A DNA stretch of 64,000 bases from JBOEGW01 sp050633625 (GCA_050633625.1 JBOEGW010000003.1:62001-126000), one strand, 5' to 3'. Positions 27,808 through 36,423 are shown, counted from the first letter of the stretch. The notes: generated from the sequence alone by a model not told the origin. Made by a program: numbers and translations.

Positions 27808-28461
27808 ATGAAATTTTTTGCTGATACCGCCGATGTGGATGACATCCGCGCCTTGAACGATCTTGGGCTTGTGGATGGGGTCACAACAAACCCGTCGCTT
27901 ATCAAGAAATCCGGTCGTGACATCATCGAAGTCACCAAGGAAATCTGTTCCTTCATCGACGGGCCTGTCTCGGCTGAGGTCGTTGCGACAGATGCAGACG
28001 ATATGATCGCTGAAGGGCGCAAGCTGGCGGAAATCGCCGGGAACATCGCTGTCAAAGTCCCGCTGACACTGGATGGGTTGAAGGCCTGCAAAGTGCTGAC
28101 TGATGAAGGGAAAATGGTCAACGTGACCTTGTGCTTCTCGGCCAATCAAGCGCTCCTTGCGGCGAAGGCTGGCGCAACATTCATCTCGCCATTCATCGGC
28201 CGTCTGGATGATATGAGCATGGACGGCATGGAGTTGATCGGTGATATCCGCCAGATCTACGACAACTACGGGTATGAAACACAGATCCTTGCCGCCTCGA
28301 TCCGCACAGTGAACCACGTTAAAGACTGCGCATTGATCGGCGCTGACGTGATCACCGCGCCGCCCTCGGTGATCAAAGCTCTGGCGGGCCATCCGCTCAC
28401 AGACAAGGGCCTTGATGCCTTCCTGAAAGACATCGCGGCCGCCGGAATCAAAATTCTGTAA
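27808..28461 (+). CDS. fsa: Fructose-6-phosphate aldolase / transaldolase-like
   Basis: A 217-residue TIM-barrel aldolase of the small transaldolase (TalC/FSA) class; the length matches the family. Visible are MKFFADTADV, GVTTNPSLIKKSG and the Schiff-base Lys in GNIAVKVPLT. It may act as transaldolase or as fructose-6-phosphate aldolase; the sequence alone does not decide. ATG at 27808 has AAGGAAG upstream. A strong terminator follows 30 nt after the stop. Confidence 0.93.
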   Translation: MKFFADTADVDDIRALNDLGLVDGVTTNPSLIKKSGRDIIEVTKEICSFIDGPVSAEVVATDADDMIAEGRKLAEIAGNIAVKVPLTLDGLKACKVLTDEGKMVNVTLCFSANQALLAAKAGATFISPFIGRLDDMSMDGMELIGDIRQIYDNYGYETQILAASIRTVNHVKDCALIGADVITAPPSVIKALAGHPLTDKGLDAFLKDIAAAGIKIL

Positions 28462-28490
28462 TCCGCGACAACTATGGCTTTTTGAACATA

Positions 28491-28517
28491 AAGGGGGCCT
28501 TTGGGCCTCCTTTTTTT
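28491..28517 (+). terminator. Rho-independent terminator of fsa
   Basis: Stem AGGGGGCC / GGCCTCCT (8 bp, one G-T pair), loop TTTG, then seven T residues. Confidence 0.85.
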
Positions 28518-28592
28518 GATTTTCTTTTAGAAATCCGATTTTCGCTCTGCTATGCTGTTTGAAACAAAAAGAACAAAGCAGTGAGACAGGCC

Positions 28593-29300
28593 ATGGCGAG
28601 CAACGCTCCGATCAGCGACGAATTGCGCGAACAAATCATCGACCAACCAGAAGTGATTTTGGATGACCATGACGTGATGCGCGCCTTGATTGCCGCAAAT
28701 GAACGCAGCATGGGCACCAATATTGTGGACCTGCGCGGGATCGCGATGGAGCGCCTTGAAGGGCGGCTTGACCGCTTGGAAGACACACATCGTTCCGTCA
28801 TCGCGGCCGCCTATGAGAACCTCGCCGGGATGAACACAATTCACCGCGCCGTCTTGCGCATGTTGGACCCAGCAGATTTTGAAGTCTTCATGACGGATCT
28901 TGGCGGCGAAGTGGCTGATATTCTTAGGGTTGATTGTGTGCGCTTGGTTCTTGAAACCGTGCAGGATGATGACAATTCGGCCGTCAAAAAGCTCGGCAAG
29001 GTCTTGGTTGCGGCGGGGGCTGGTTTTGTGGACGACTACATTGGCCAGCCGCGTTCACGCTCAAACGGGTCGGTCTCATTGCGCCAGGTGCATGAGCAAG
29101 ACGACAAACTCTATGGCGATAGCGGCTTTTGGGTGCGCTCAGAAGCCCTCATTCGCCTTGATCTTGGCGAAGGGCGGTTGCCGGGCATGTTGGTTATGGG
29201 CGCTGAGGATCCGCATCAGTTCAAGCCCGGCCAGGGCACCGATTTGCTTGCCTTCTTTGGCGGCGTTTTTGAGCGAGCGATGCGCCGGTATCTATCGTGA
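28593..29300 (+). CDS. DUF484 family protein
   Basis: A 235-residue protein with an N-terminal helical segment (ELREQIIDQPEVILDDHDVM) followed by a GAF-like domain ending GMLVMGAEDPHQFKPGQGTDLLAFFGGVFERAMRRYL, as in DUF484 proteins. These usually sit directly upstream of xerC, as here (66 nt gap), so a link to chromosome-dimer resolution is often suggested but unproven. I prefer the ATG at 28593 to a GTG at 28581. Confidence 0.87.
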   Translation: MASNAPISDELREQIIDQPEVILDDHDVMRALIAANERSMGTNIVDLRGIAMERLEGRLDRLEDTHRSVIAAAYENLAGMNTIHRAVLRMLDPADFEVFMTDLGGEVADILRVDCVRLVLETVQDDDNSAVKKLGKVLVAAGAGFVDDYIGQPRSRSNGSVSLRQVHEQDDKLYGDSGFWVRSEALIRLDLGEGRLPGMLVMGAEDPHQFKPGQGTDLLAFFGGVFERAMRRYLS

Positions 29301-29366
29301 GACAAAACGCGAAACTGTTGGTTTTTTGCAGTGTTGCTGGGCAAATTCACCCCCTTAAGGTTGTAA

Positions 29367-30308
29367 ATGTCGCAATCCGGGCTTGATATCTCCCCCGGCG
29401 CACGCGATGCGCTTGAAGGGTTTTTGGACCATCTACGTGCCCTTGATGGTGCCGCCGAAAACACACTTGAAGCTTATCGCAAAGACATCGTCAGCTATCT
29501 GTGTTTTCTCGCCGGGCATTTTGGCGGGCCGCAAGGCCGTGTTGCCTTGGCTGGTGTTGGCCTGCGCGATATGCGGGCATGGATGGCGTCTGAGCGCAGC
29601 GCCGGATTGTCGGCGCGCTCCCTTGCGCGGGCGCTTTCTGCTGTCAAAGGGTTTTACCGATGGCTTTCGGATCAAGACGGTTTTGACGCCAGCGCTGTCT
29701 TGATGATCCGTGCGCCGAAGTTCACCAAAAAACTCCCCCGCCCCCTCACCTCAGAGTCCGCAAGCGATGTGATTGCACTGGCCCAAAGCCAAGCGCGTGA
29801 AGATTGGGTGGGGGCGCGCGATGGGGCGGTTGTGACGCTGCTCTACGGCTGTGGTTTGCGGATTTCGGAAGCTTTGTCGCTCACCGGGCGCGTTGCCGAT
29901 TTACCCGAAGTCTTGCGCATTGTTGGCAAGGGCGGCAAGGAGCGGATCGTGCCGGTGTTGCCTGCTGCGCGCCAAGCGGTTGCGCGATATGTGCGGCTTT
30001 GCCCCTATCCGATGACCCAGGACGGGCCGCTGTTTTTCGGTGTACGGGGCGGCGCCTTGTCGCCGCGTATCGTGCAAAAATCGGTAGAGAGCGCGCGGCT
30101 TCAATTGGGCTTGCCTGCGACCGCGACTCCGCACGCGATGCGCCATAGTTTTGCGACGCATTTGCTCAATGCCGGGGGCGATTTACGCGCCATTCAGGAG
30201 TTGCTGGGCCATGCCTCCCTGTCCACAACCCAAGCCTACACCGCGGTGGATGATGTGCGTTTGATGGAGGTCTATGACGCGGCGCACCCAAGGGCGGCAC
30301 GGCGTTGA
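29367..30308 (+). CDS. xerC: Tyrosine recombinase XerC
   Basis: XerC works with XerD at dif to resolve chromosome dimers. The 313-residue protein has an N-terminal SAM-like core-binding domain and the catalytic set: Arg in YGCGLRISEAL, Lys in VGKGGKERIVPV, HAMRHSFATHLL, LLGHASLSTTQAYT with the nucleophile Tyr. It follows the DUF484 gene in an operon-like arrangement. No dif site was recognised in the window. Confidence 0.94.
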   Translation: MSQSGLDISPGARDALEGFLDHLRALDGAAENTLEAYRKDIVSYLCFLAGHFGGPQGRVALAGVGLRDMRAWMASERSAGLSARSLARALSAVKGFYRWLSDQDGFDASAVLMIRAPKFTKKLPRPLTSESASDVIALAQSQAREDWVGARDGAVVTLLYGCGLRISEALSLTGRVADLPEVLRIVGKGGKERIVPVLPAARQAVARYVRLCPYPMTQDGPLFFGVRGGALSPRIVQKSVESARLQLGLPATATPHAMRHSFATHLLNAGGDLRAIQELLGHASLSTTQAYTAVDDVRLMEVYDAAHPRAARR

Positions 30309-30403
30309 TTAGATAAAATTCGAAACATCGCGAAACGGCTTATTTACGAATCGATCCCATAGTGAGGGCAGTGACACAGCAGCTTGACCAGAAAGGACGA
30401 GCC

Positions 30404-30829
30404 ATGACAGCCCTCGCTAGCACCGCCCTTGAGGCGATGCGCGCCTCAAACATCGGATTGAGCGTGGCCTCTGCCGCGCATGAGTTGACGGATGAGGCCC
30501 GTAACACAAATTTCAAAGACATCGTTGCAAGTTTGGACGCCAATCAAGATGGGCGTTTAACCCCTAAAGACGCGCTTGGCGTTGCCGCACGCGCTGGCGC
30601 GAAAGCGTTTTCGGCGGTGACTGGCATCGAAATAGATACCACGGCAGGCTTTACCGCTGACCCTGCTCAACGCGCCCGCGACGCCGCAAGGGACATGCCA
30701 GAGGAAACCGCGCAGGCGCAAATGGCCGCCGCTGCGCTGGCCAAGCCCGACCCCATGGGACGCGCGCCCGCTTTTGCGGGGGTCGCGGGGCTTCACGCCA
30801 TGTACGACGAAATGCGCGCCATGCGCTAA
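30404..30829 (+). CDS. Small EF-hand-containing hypothetical protein
   Basis: A 141-residue, alanine-rich, helical protein with one canonical calcium-binding loop DANQDGRLTPKD (about residues 46-57). No signal peptide or membrane segment is seen. It starts at 30404 with AAAGGA upstream. A single EF-hand may pair as a dimer; function unknown. Its stop is followed by a 14-bp inverted repeat. Confidence 0.72.
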   Translation: MTALASTALEAMRASNIGLSVASAAHELTDEARNTNFKDIVASLDANQDGRLTPKDALGVAARAGAKAFSAVTGIEIDTTAGFTADPAQRARDAARDMPEETAQAQMAAAALAKPDPMGRAPAFAGVAGLHAMYDEMRAMR

Positions 30830-30832
30830 GAA

Positions 30833-30905
30833 CAAGTGGTCCTGGCACAGGCTGCTTGCGCTGCTGCTTGCTTGGCGTTCCCTCGCTTATTGCCGGGACC
30901 ACTTG
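30833..30905. repeat. 14-bp inverted repeat upstream of pcs
   Basis: CAAGTGGTCCTGGC (30833-30846) and GCCGGGACCACTTG (30892-30905) can pair with one A-C or G-T type mismatch around a 45-nt loop. It fills the gap between the EF-hand gene stop and the pcs start. Without a T-run it is not a standard terminator. Confidence 0.4.
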
Positions 30906-30926
30906 CCCAGCTGTTCATGATCCGTC

Positions 30927-31637
30927 ATGACAGTGGGCATGACAGTGACATTCAAAGCCTACCTCGTTCATCTTTTCACAGCGCTCGGCGCGATTTGCGC
31001 CATGCTGGCCATGCTTGCTGCCGTCGATGGGCAATGGGGGGAGATGTACCTTTGGCTGGTTGTCGCCTTTGTGATCGATGGAATAGATGGGCCTCTTGCG
31101 CGCCGCTATGACGTGAAAACCAACGCACCCACGATTGATGGCGCGTTGATGGATCTGATCATTGATTACCTGACCTATGTGTTCATCCCAGCTTTCGCGC
31201 TTTTCAAATCGGGCATTTTGCCCGGCTGGACCGGGTGGATCGCGATCATCGTCATCACCTTCGCCTCCGCCATATACTTCGCGGATACCCGCATGAAAAC
31301 AAACGATAATTCGTTTTCCGGGTTTCCGGGATGCTGGAACATGCTCGTGGTGGTCTTGTTCGCGACTGAGCCAAATTTCTATATCACTTTGGCGCTGGTT
31401 GTTGGGCTGAGCGTGGCCATGTTCACGCCGCTCAAATTCATCCACCCAGCGCGAACCGAGCGTTGGCGCCGCGTTTCTTTGCCCATCGCAATCATCTGGA
31501 CAGCCTTTGCAGGCTGGGCCGCATGGGTCGAGTTTGCGCCGGGAAGTTGGGCGCATCACGGCCTCGTCATCACATCTGTCTATCTGCTGTTTGCAGGCAT
31601 GGTGCAGCAAATCCTACCGCCACGCCGCGCAGCTTAG
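30927..31637 (+). CDS. pcs: Phosphatidylcholine synthase
   Basis: Pcs condenses CDP-diacylglycerol with choline to make phosphatidylcholine in one step, in the inner membrane; this pathway is typical of alphaproteobacteria. The 236-residue protein has the CDP-alcohol phosphotransferase motif in its Pcs form, DGIDGPLARR followed by DGALMDLIIDYLTYVFIP, and about eight helices. Two close in-frame starts exist (30927, 30939), both with ATGACAGTG and no clear Shine-Dalgarno. Its stop overlaps the stop of the convergent gene (TTAG). Confidence 0.92.
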   Translation: MTVGMTVTFKAYLVHLFTALGAICAMLAMLAAVDGQWGEMYLWLVVAFVIDGIDGPLARRYDVKTNAPTIDGALMDLIIDYLTYVFIPAFALFKSGILPGWTGWIAIIVITFASAIYFADTRMKTNDNSFSGFPGCWNMLVVVLFATEPNFYITLALVVGLSVAMFTPLKFIHPARTERWRRVSLPIAIIWTAFAGWAAWVEFAPGSWAHHGLVITSVYLLFAGMVQQILPPRRAA

Positions 31638-33115
31638 CGCCCGTGGTGCGAGGTAAACGGAATCTTGAGACCTGCCTGAACAAACCAAGGGCTTGCAGGA
31701 CCGCGTGAGAAATAGCGCCCGGCCCCGACATTGAGCTTTAGGTTTTTGTTGAGCGCATAATCCGCTTCGACACGGCCACCATAGATCAAGCCGCCATTGG
31801 TATTGATGCCGCCACCAGCCCCGGCCCCGGCAAAGCCCTCAACCGCAACCGCGAAACGATCCCCAATCGGAAGCTCGTATCCAACGCCGACAGCCCCAAT
31901 CGCATAGCCGCCAACATCGCCCCAAACCGCTGTCAAACCAGAGCCAAACACATAGAAATGCTTGCCGAAAAACAGATCGAGCGAGCTTTCATAAAGCACG
32001 GGGTTCCCGCCAAGCGGGCCGCGAGGGGGGGGACGGCGCAACCCAGGATGCTCAAAGGAGTAATGAAGTCCTGTCGACATTTGCCAACGACGCGACGCCC
32101 AAAGGCCCCCTTTGGCGTGGGCGCGCGGATCATCCAGGTTAATGACACTGCGCGCAAAAACAGTCGCGGCTTGGAAGTTTCCGGTAAAGGATTTCACACC
32201 ACCAATACCGGCCTCGACCCCTAGCCCTGGCCACAGATTTGCGGAGATACCAAGGCTCGCCGTCCCGATCAAACCGCCGCCTGTATCAACTTCGCCGCCG
32301 CCCGACAGCCCAAGCCCCACATCGAAAAACCCGCGGACCCACTCGCCTTTTGTGTACCAACGTGGCCCGGCTTGGATTTCGGCGTAGCCCTCACCGTCCC
32401 CGGCCATCGCCCCGGCAAGACGCACAAAGACCTCTCGCCGCGCGCCCGGCTCGGCGCGAAACGTAAGCTCGGCCCCAACGAGATACATGTTATCAACAGG
32501 CCGGGTGCTCCAACGCCGGGTGGAATTGATGGTGATATAACTGCGCGCAAATGGCTTAATCGCGGCGATGACCGTGCCATTGGCAGGTTTATGATCCGTG
32601 AAGCCGCCAGACACCGCCATATGAAGCGGCACCACAACACCCGCCGAAATCGCAGGGCCAGCAACAGGCGCGTCTTTGATTGCAATCCAGGAAACACCGA
32701 GACTGCCTTTGAGGTTTGGCGTGATCGCATGCACCACGGAGGCATTCAAGCGCGCCATCAGCCCATCGCCATAAATCAACTCAGCGCCGCCGCCCCCCCC
32801 CAGAAAGGCGCCAAGGTCAATCGCTGTACGCTCGGTGAGGTTGAACCGCTTGTAAGCCTCGATCCCGCCTACAAAAAGCCCGCCACGATAACCTGTCGCA
32901 GAGGAGTAAATCGACTGGCCGAAATAAAACCCATTCCCAAGGTCAACCGCGCCGGTCACATAGTGAAATGATGTCAACTGTGCGGTGGGCGATGTGAAGA
33001 CATCGAACCCGGTCTTGATCTCTAGTTCAGTCGCCGCCGCAGGGGAAGCAAGTGCCAGCAACCCACTGAGCGCAAGCGCCGCAGGTTTCAGAATGTTTTG
33101 AATAAATTTGGACAT
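31634..33115 (-). CDS. Exported, probably outer-membrane beta-barrel protein
   Basis: A 493-residue protein with a Sec signal peptide (ALALSGLLALASPAAA) and a mature part made almost wholly of short Gly/aromatic amphipathic strands (for example LGNGFYFGQSIYSSATGYRG, GYAIGAVGVGYELPIG) ending LKIPFTSHHGR. I infer an outer-membrane barrel of unknown role; family not identified. The ATG at 33115 has AAAGGA upstream. It lies 124 nt downstream of ileS on the same strand, with the ileS terminator between. Confidence 0.72.
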   Translation of the reverse strand: MSKFIQNILKPAALALSGLLALASPAAATELEIKTGFDVFTSPTAQLTSFHYVTGAVDLGNGFYFGQSIYSSATGYRGGLFVGGIEAYKRFNLTERTAIDLGAFLGGGGGAELIYGDGLMARLNASVVHAITPNLKGSLGVSWIAIKDAPVAGPAISAGVVVPLHMAVSGGFTDHKPANGTVIAAIKPFARSYITINSTRRWSTRPVDNMYLVGAELTFRAEPGARREVFVRLAGAMAGDGEGYAEIQAGPRWYTKGEWVRGFFDVGLGLSGGGEVDTGGGLIGTASLGISANLWPGLGVEAGIGGVKSFTGNFQAATVFARSVINLDDPRAHAKGGLWASRRWQMSTGLHYSFEHPGLRRPPPRGPLGGNPVLYESSLDLFFGKHFYVFGSGLTAVWGDVGGYAIGAVGVGYELPIGDRFAVAVEGFAGAGAGGGINTNGGLIYGGRVEADYALNKNLKLNVGAGRYFSRGPASPWFVQAGLKIPFTSHHGR

Positions 33116-33179
33116 GGCGCGCGTTCCTTTGTTGCCCCCTCTTCTCACGGCGAAGGGGACGCAAGCAACATATCCAACG

Positions 33180-33203
33180 AAAATGGGGGACCGAAGCCCC
33201 CCA
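33180..33203 (-). terminator. Rho-independent terminator of ileS
   Basis: On the minus strand, TGGGGGGC, UUCG tetraloop, GTCCCCCA (8 bp, one G-T), then TTTT. It begins 37 nt after the ileS stop. Confidence 0.8.
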
Positions 33204-33239
33204 ATCGTTGATATTTTACCACAATTTCAAGACGACCAG

Positions 33240-36200
33240 CTAGCCAAGCGCCGCGTCGCATCGTGCGCAGGTTCCCGCATGGGTATGGGTGCCAACGTCC
33301 GGTAGGATTTTCCAGCACCGGCCACATTTTTCACCCTCTGCAGTTTCAAACACCACAGCGATGCCATTCACCTCCGGCAACCGGAAGGCTTCGGCTGGGG
33401 CCGGATCAAGGCTGACACCAATTTGGCTGGTGATACAGATATCGGCAAAGCGCACAGAATTCAGCGCATCGGCCAAGGCGCTGTCCTCCACATGCACAAC
33501 AGGCGCGGCCTCAAGCGAGGCACCAATGACCTTGTCTCGACGCTGGACTTCCAGCGCCGCCGTGACCACGCGCCGCGCATCGCGAATGCCCGCCCATTTG
33601 TCGGCAAGGGCAGAATCCGCCCATTGCGCAGGCGTCTCAACCATATCCGTCAGGTGAATCGAGCTGTTCTCACCCGGAAACCGTTCAAGCCAGACTTCTT
33701 CCATCGTGAACACCAAAATCGGCGCAAGCCATTTTGTCAGGCGATGATACAGCATGTCCAAGACCGTGAGGGCGGAGCGGCGCACGAGGCTGTCCTCACC
33801 ATCACAATAAAGCGCGTCTTTGCGGATATCGAAATACAGCGAACTGAGATCAACGGTTGCAAAGGTGAAGACCGCTTGCCACACCCCGGAGAAATCAAAC
33901 GCGCGATATCCATCGCGCACCTGCGCGTCGATCTCGCTCAATCGATGCAACACCCAGCGTTCCAACTCGGGCATATCCGCAGGATCAACGGCTTTTGAAG
34001 GGTCATACTCGCCGAGCGATCCAAGCAGATACCGCATGGTATTGCGCAACCGTCGATAGCTGTCAGCGACCCCTTTGAGGATTTCCGGCCCGATGCGTTG
34101 GTCCGCAGTATAGTCAGATTGCGCGACCCAAAGGCGCAGAATATCCGCGCCGTATTGTTTGATGATCTGCTCAGGAACGATGGTATTTCCCAAGGATTTG
34201 GACATCTTCATGCCCTTCTCATCAAGGGTGAACCCATGCGTCACGACGTTGCGATAGGGCGCGCGCCCGGTGGTGCCACATGCCTGCAACAGCGAGGAAT
34301 GGAACCAGCCACGGTGTTGATCGGTGCCTTCCATATAAACGTCAGCGATGCCGTCTTTGGCCCCATCTTCACGATCACGCAGCACAAAAGCGTGGGTGCA
34401 CCCGCTGTCAAACCACACGTCCAACACATCGAAAACCTGGTCATAGGCGTCAGGGTCCGTGATGCCGTTCAGCACTTTCGCCTTGAACCCCTCGGCATAC
34501 CAAACATCGGCGCCATTTGCCTCGAATTCGGCAGCGATGCGCGCATTCACCTCGTCGTTGCGCAACAGATAATCCGCATCGGTTGGCAGCGCGCCTTTCT
34601 TGGTGAAGCAGGTCAGTGGCACACCCCAAGCCCTTTGTCGCGACAACACCCAATCCGGGCGGCTTTCGATCATCGAATACAAACGGTTACGCCCTGCTTG
34701 GGGCGTCCATTTCACAAGTTCGTCGATCGAGCGCAGCGCGCGGGTTCGAATATTGTCGCCGTAGGTGTTCATCCCGTCGTCCAGCGTGCGATCTACGCCC
34801 GCAAACCATTGCGGCGTATTGCGATAGATCACAGGTGCCTTTGAGCGCCAGGAATGTGGATAGCTGTGTTTGATTTTGCCGCGCGCAAGAAGCCCGCCCA
34901 CCTCGGTCAACTTGGCAATAACGGCCCCATTGGCGTCGCCTTCCCAATCTCCCTTTTTGGCCTTCTCACGCAGGATACGCTTGCCACCAAACAGCGGCAG
35001 ATCTTCGCGAAACCTGCCATCGTCAAGCACGTTATAGGTGATGACTTCTTCCAGCATGCCAAGGTCGCGGTACAGCTCGAATTCATCCATACCGTGAGAG
35101 GGCGCACAATGCACAAACCCGGTCCCATCGGTGTCGGTCACGAAGGGGGCGGCGCGAAAATCGCGTTTCTCATCCCATTCGCCTTCGCCGCCTTCAATCC
35201 CGTGAAACGGATGCTCCAGCTGCAACGCCGACAGCTCAACGGCACTCACCGACCGCACACGTTTGTATTGCTCAGGTTCAAGGCGTGCGCGCGACATCAC
35301 GTCATCGGCGCGCAGATCGGCTAGCACGAATTTGTCACCCGCCGCAGCCCAACACTCTTCTGGCGCATCCGTCACCTCATAGAGGCCATAGTCAATATCC
35401 GCGCCAAAAACGACAGCCTTATTGGACGGGATTGTCCAAGGTGTTGTTGTCCAGATCACCACCGAAGCGTCAGCGAAATCCATCGCCATTTGCTGAACAG
35501 CGCCGCCAAATCCCGCCTCGCCATGCGCCTCGATCAGCGCGGCGGCTAGGTCTTCGTTGCCGTCAATCCCCGCCACCCGAAATTTGACCCAGATGGTGAA
35601 ACTCTCTTTGTCATGATACTCGACTTCGGCTTCAGCAAGGGCGGTTTTCTCCACGGGCGACCACATCACAGGTTTTGAGCCTTGATAGAGCGTCCCGTTC
35701 ATCAGGAACTTCATGAATTCCTGCGCAATCACGGATTCCGCATGGTAATCCATTGTCAGATATGGGTTTTCCCATTTTCCCGTGATGCCGAGACGTTTGA
35801 ATTCGTCGCGTTGCACATCGACCCAATCTTGGGCGAACTTGCGACATTCCTGACGGAAATCCACAACAGGCACGTCGTCTTTGTTTTGTCCTTTGAGGCG
35901 ATATTGCTCTTCGATTTTCCACTCAATGGGCAGCCCGTGGCAATCCCAACCGGGGATATATCGCGCATCGTGACCCATCATTTGGTGCGACCGCACAATG
36001 ATGTCTTTGATTGTTTTGTTGAGCGCATGGCCGATGTGAAGATGCCCGTTCGCATAGGGCGGGCCATCGTGCAGCACAAAATCGGGACGATCCGCACCCT
36101 TTTCGCGCAGGCGGTCATAAACGCCGATTTTTTCCCAGCGCGCCAGCCAGTCGGGCTCGCGTTTGGGCAGGCCTGCGCGCATTGGAAAATCGGTTTCAGG

Positions 36201-36242
36201 AAGGTTCAGCGTTGCTTTGTAGTCGGGCATATCGGCACACAT
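33240..36242 (-). CDS. ileS: Isoleucyl-tRNA synthetase
   Basis: The 1000-residue class I synthetase charges tRNA-Ile with isoleucine. The ATP-site signatures are HLHIGHALN and KMSKSLGNT; the CP1 editing domain (for example TTPWTIPSNKAVVF) and a C-terminal zinc-binding region (CGRCW ... CARC) are present. The first Met at 36242 is used, with GAGG about 12 nt upstream; Met5 is an alternative. A 181-nt leader with its own promoter, an Ile-rich leader peptide and strong RNA structure precedes it, suggesting control by attenuation. A terminator follows the gene. Confidence 0.97.
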   Translation of the reverse strand: MCADMPDYKATLNLPETDFPMRAGLPKREPDWLARWEKIGVYDRLREKGADRPDFVLHDGPPYANGHLHIGHALNKTIKDIIVRSHQMMGHDARYIPGWDCHGLPIEWKIEEQYRLKGQNKDDVPVVDFRQECRKFAQDWVDVQRDEFKRLGITGKWENPYLTMDYHAESVIAQEFMKFLMNGTLYQGSKPVMWSPVEKTALAEAEVEYHDKESFTIWVKFRVAGIDGNEDLAAALIEAHGEAGFGGAVQQMAMDFADASVVIWTTTPWTIPSNKAVVFGADIDYGLYEVTDAPEECWAAAGDKFVLADLRADDVMSRARLEPEQYKRVRSVSAVELSALQLEHPFHGIEGGEGEWDEKRDFRAAPFVTDTDGTGFVHCAPSHGMDEFELYRDLGMLEEVITYNVLDDGRFREDLPLFGGKRILREKAKKGDWEGDANGAVIAKLTEVGGLLARGKIKHSYPHSWRSKAPVIYRNTPQWFAGVDRTLDDGMNTYGDNIRTRALRSIDELVKWTPQAGRNRLYSMIESRPDWVLSRQRAWGVPLTCFTKKGALPTDADYLLRNDEVNARIAAEFEANGADVWYAEGFKAKVLNGITDPDAYDQVFDVLDVWFDSGCTHAFVLRDREDGAKDGIADVYMEGTDQHRGWFHSSLLQACGTTGRAPYRNVVTHGFTLDEKGMKMSKSLGNTIVPEQIIKQYGADILRLWVAQSDYTADQRIGPEILKGVADSYRRLRNTMRYLLGSLGEYDPSKAVDPADMPELERWVLHRLSEIDAQVRDGYRAFDFSGVWQAVFTFATVDLSSLYFDIRKDALYCDGEDSLVRRSALTVLDMLYHRLTKWLAPILVFTMEEVWLERFPGENSSIHLTDMVETPAQWADSALADKWAGIRDARRVVTAALEVQRRDKVIGASLEAAPVVHVEDSALADALNSVRFADICITSQIGVSLDPAPAEAFRLPEVNGIAVVFETAEGEKCGRCWKILPDVGTHTHAGTCARCDAALG

Positions 36243-36309
36243 TTGTCCGGTCCTCGGTCTTAGTCAGGGGATGTCGAAAATCAGTCGGCACGATGCATAC
36301 ATGCCTAAT

Positions 36310-36335
36310 CCCGGCGTCTCGATCAGAGCGCCGGG
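36310..36335 (-). promoter_or_regulatory. Strong hairpin overlapping the leader-peptide stop
   Basis: CCCGGCG and CGCCGGG pair perfectly, extended by CTC / GAG with one bulged base; the five-base loop contains most of the TGA stop of the leader peptide. A ribosome stalled on the Ile codons would sit just upstream of this stem. Confidence 0.6.
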
Positions 36336-36376
36336 CAAATAATTCGAATAATGATCGCAATTCTTGTGTGCATCAT
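36323..36376 (-). CDS. Isoleucine-rich leader peptide upstream of ileS
   Basis: A 17-codon ORF encodes MMHTRIAIIIRIICPAL. Six of the eight codons 6-13 are Ile (five ATT, one ATC), the hallmark of a ribosome-stalling leader for an isoleucine-controlled gene. It lies 81 nt upstream of the ileS start on the same strand. No Shine-Dalgarno precedes it, but a promoter with TATAAC ends 7 nt upstream, so the mRNA would begin at the AUG and be leaderless. This resembles the leaderless trpL peptide known from Sinorhizobium. Assigned by sequence only; no homologue compared. Confidence 0.65.
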   Translation of the reverse strand: MMHTRIAIIIRIICPAL

Positions 36377-36383
36377 GGGAGGC

Positions 36384-36412
36384 GTTATAGGCGCGCGAAA
36401 GCAGGGGGTAAA
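36384..36412 (-). promoter_or_regulatory. Predicted promoter of the ileS leader
   Basis: Minus strand: TTTACC (-35, 36412-36407), 17-nt spacer, TATAAC (-10, 36389-36384), then 7 nt to the leader AUG at 36376. It starts 12 nt beyond the stop of the upstream SDR gene, so ileS probably has its own transcript. Confidence 0.5.
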
Positions 36413-36423
36413 GGGGGCTCGGC

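Larger units (their letters stand above)
36289..36377 (-). promoter_or_regulatory. Candidate isoleucine attenuator structure of ileS
   Basis: The leader RNA can form two structures. An inner hairpin covers 36310-36335 (CCCGGCG / CGCCGGG plus CTC / GAG around the leader-peptide stop). An outer stem pairs the leader start (36365-36377, minus-strand CATGATGCACACA) with 36289-36301 (TGTATGCATCGTG): 11 of 13 pairs are Watson-Crick. The 36289-36301 segment can alternatively join a small hairpin GGCATG / CGTGCC. A U-run is only weak (TTTT about 7 nt beyond), so termination or translation control are both possible. Confidence 0.5.

Noticed and set aside
30833..30905. tRNA gene (73 nt with paired ends)
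   Set aside because: The arms pair over 14 bp, far longer than an acceptor stem, and there is no TTCRA loop or anticodon arm.
36243..36423. T-box riboswitch in front of ileS
   Set aside because: No T-box sequence or specifier stem is recognisable; T-boxes are not expected in alphaproteobacteria; the Ile-rich ORF explains the region better.
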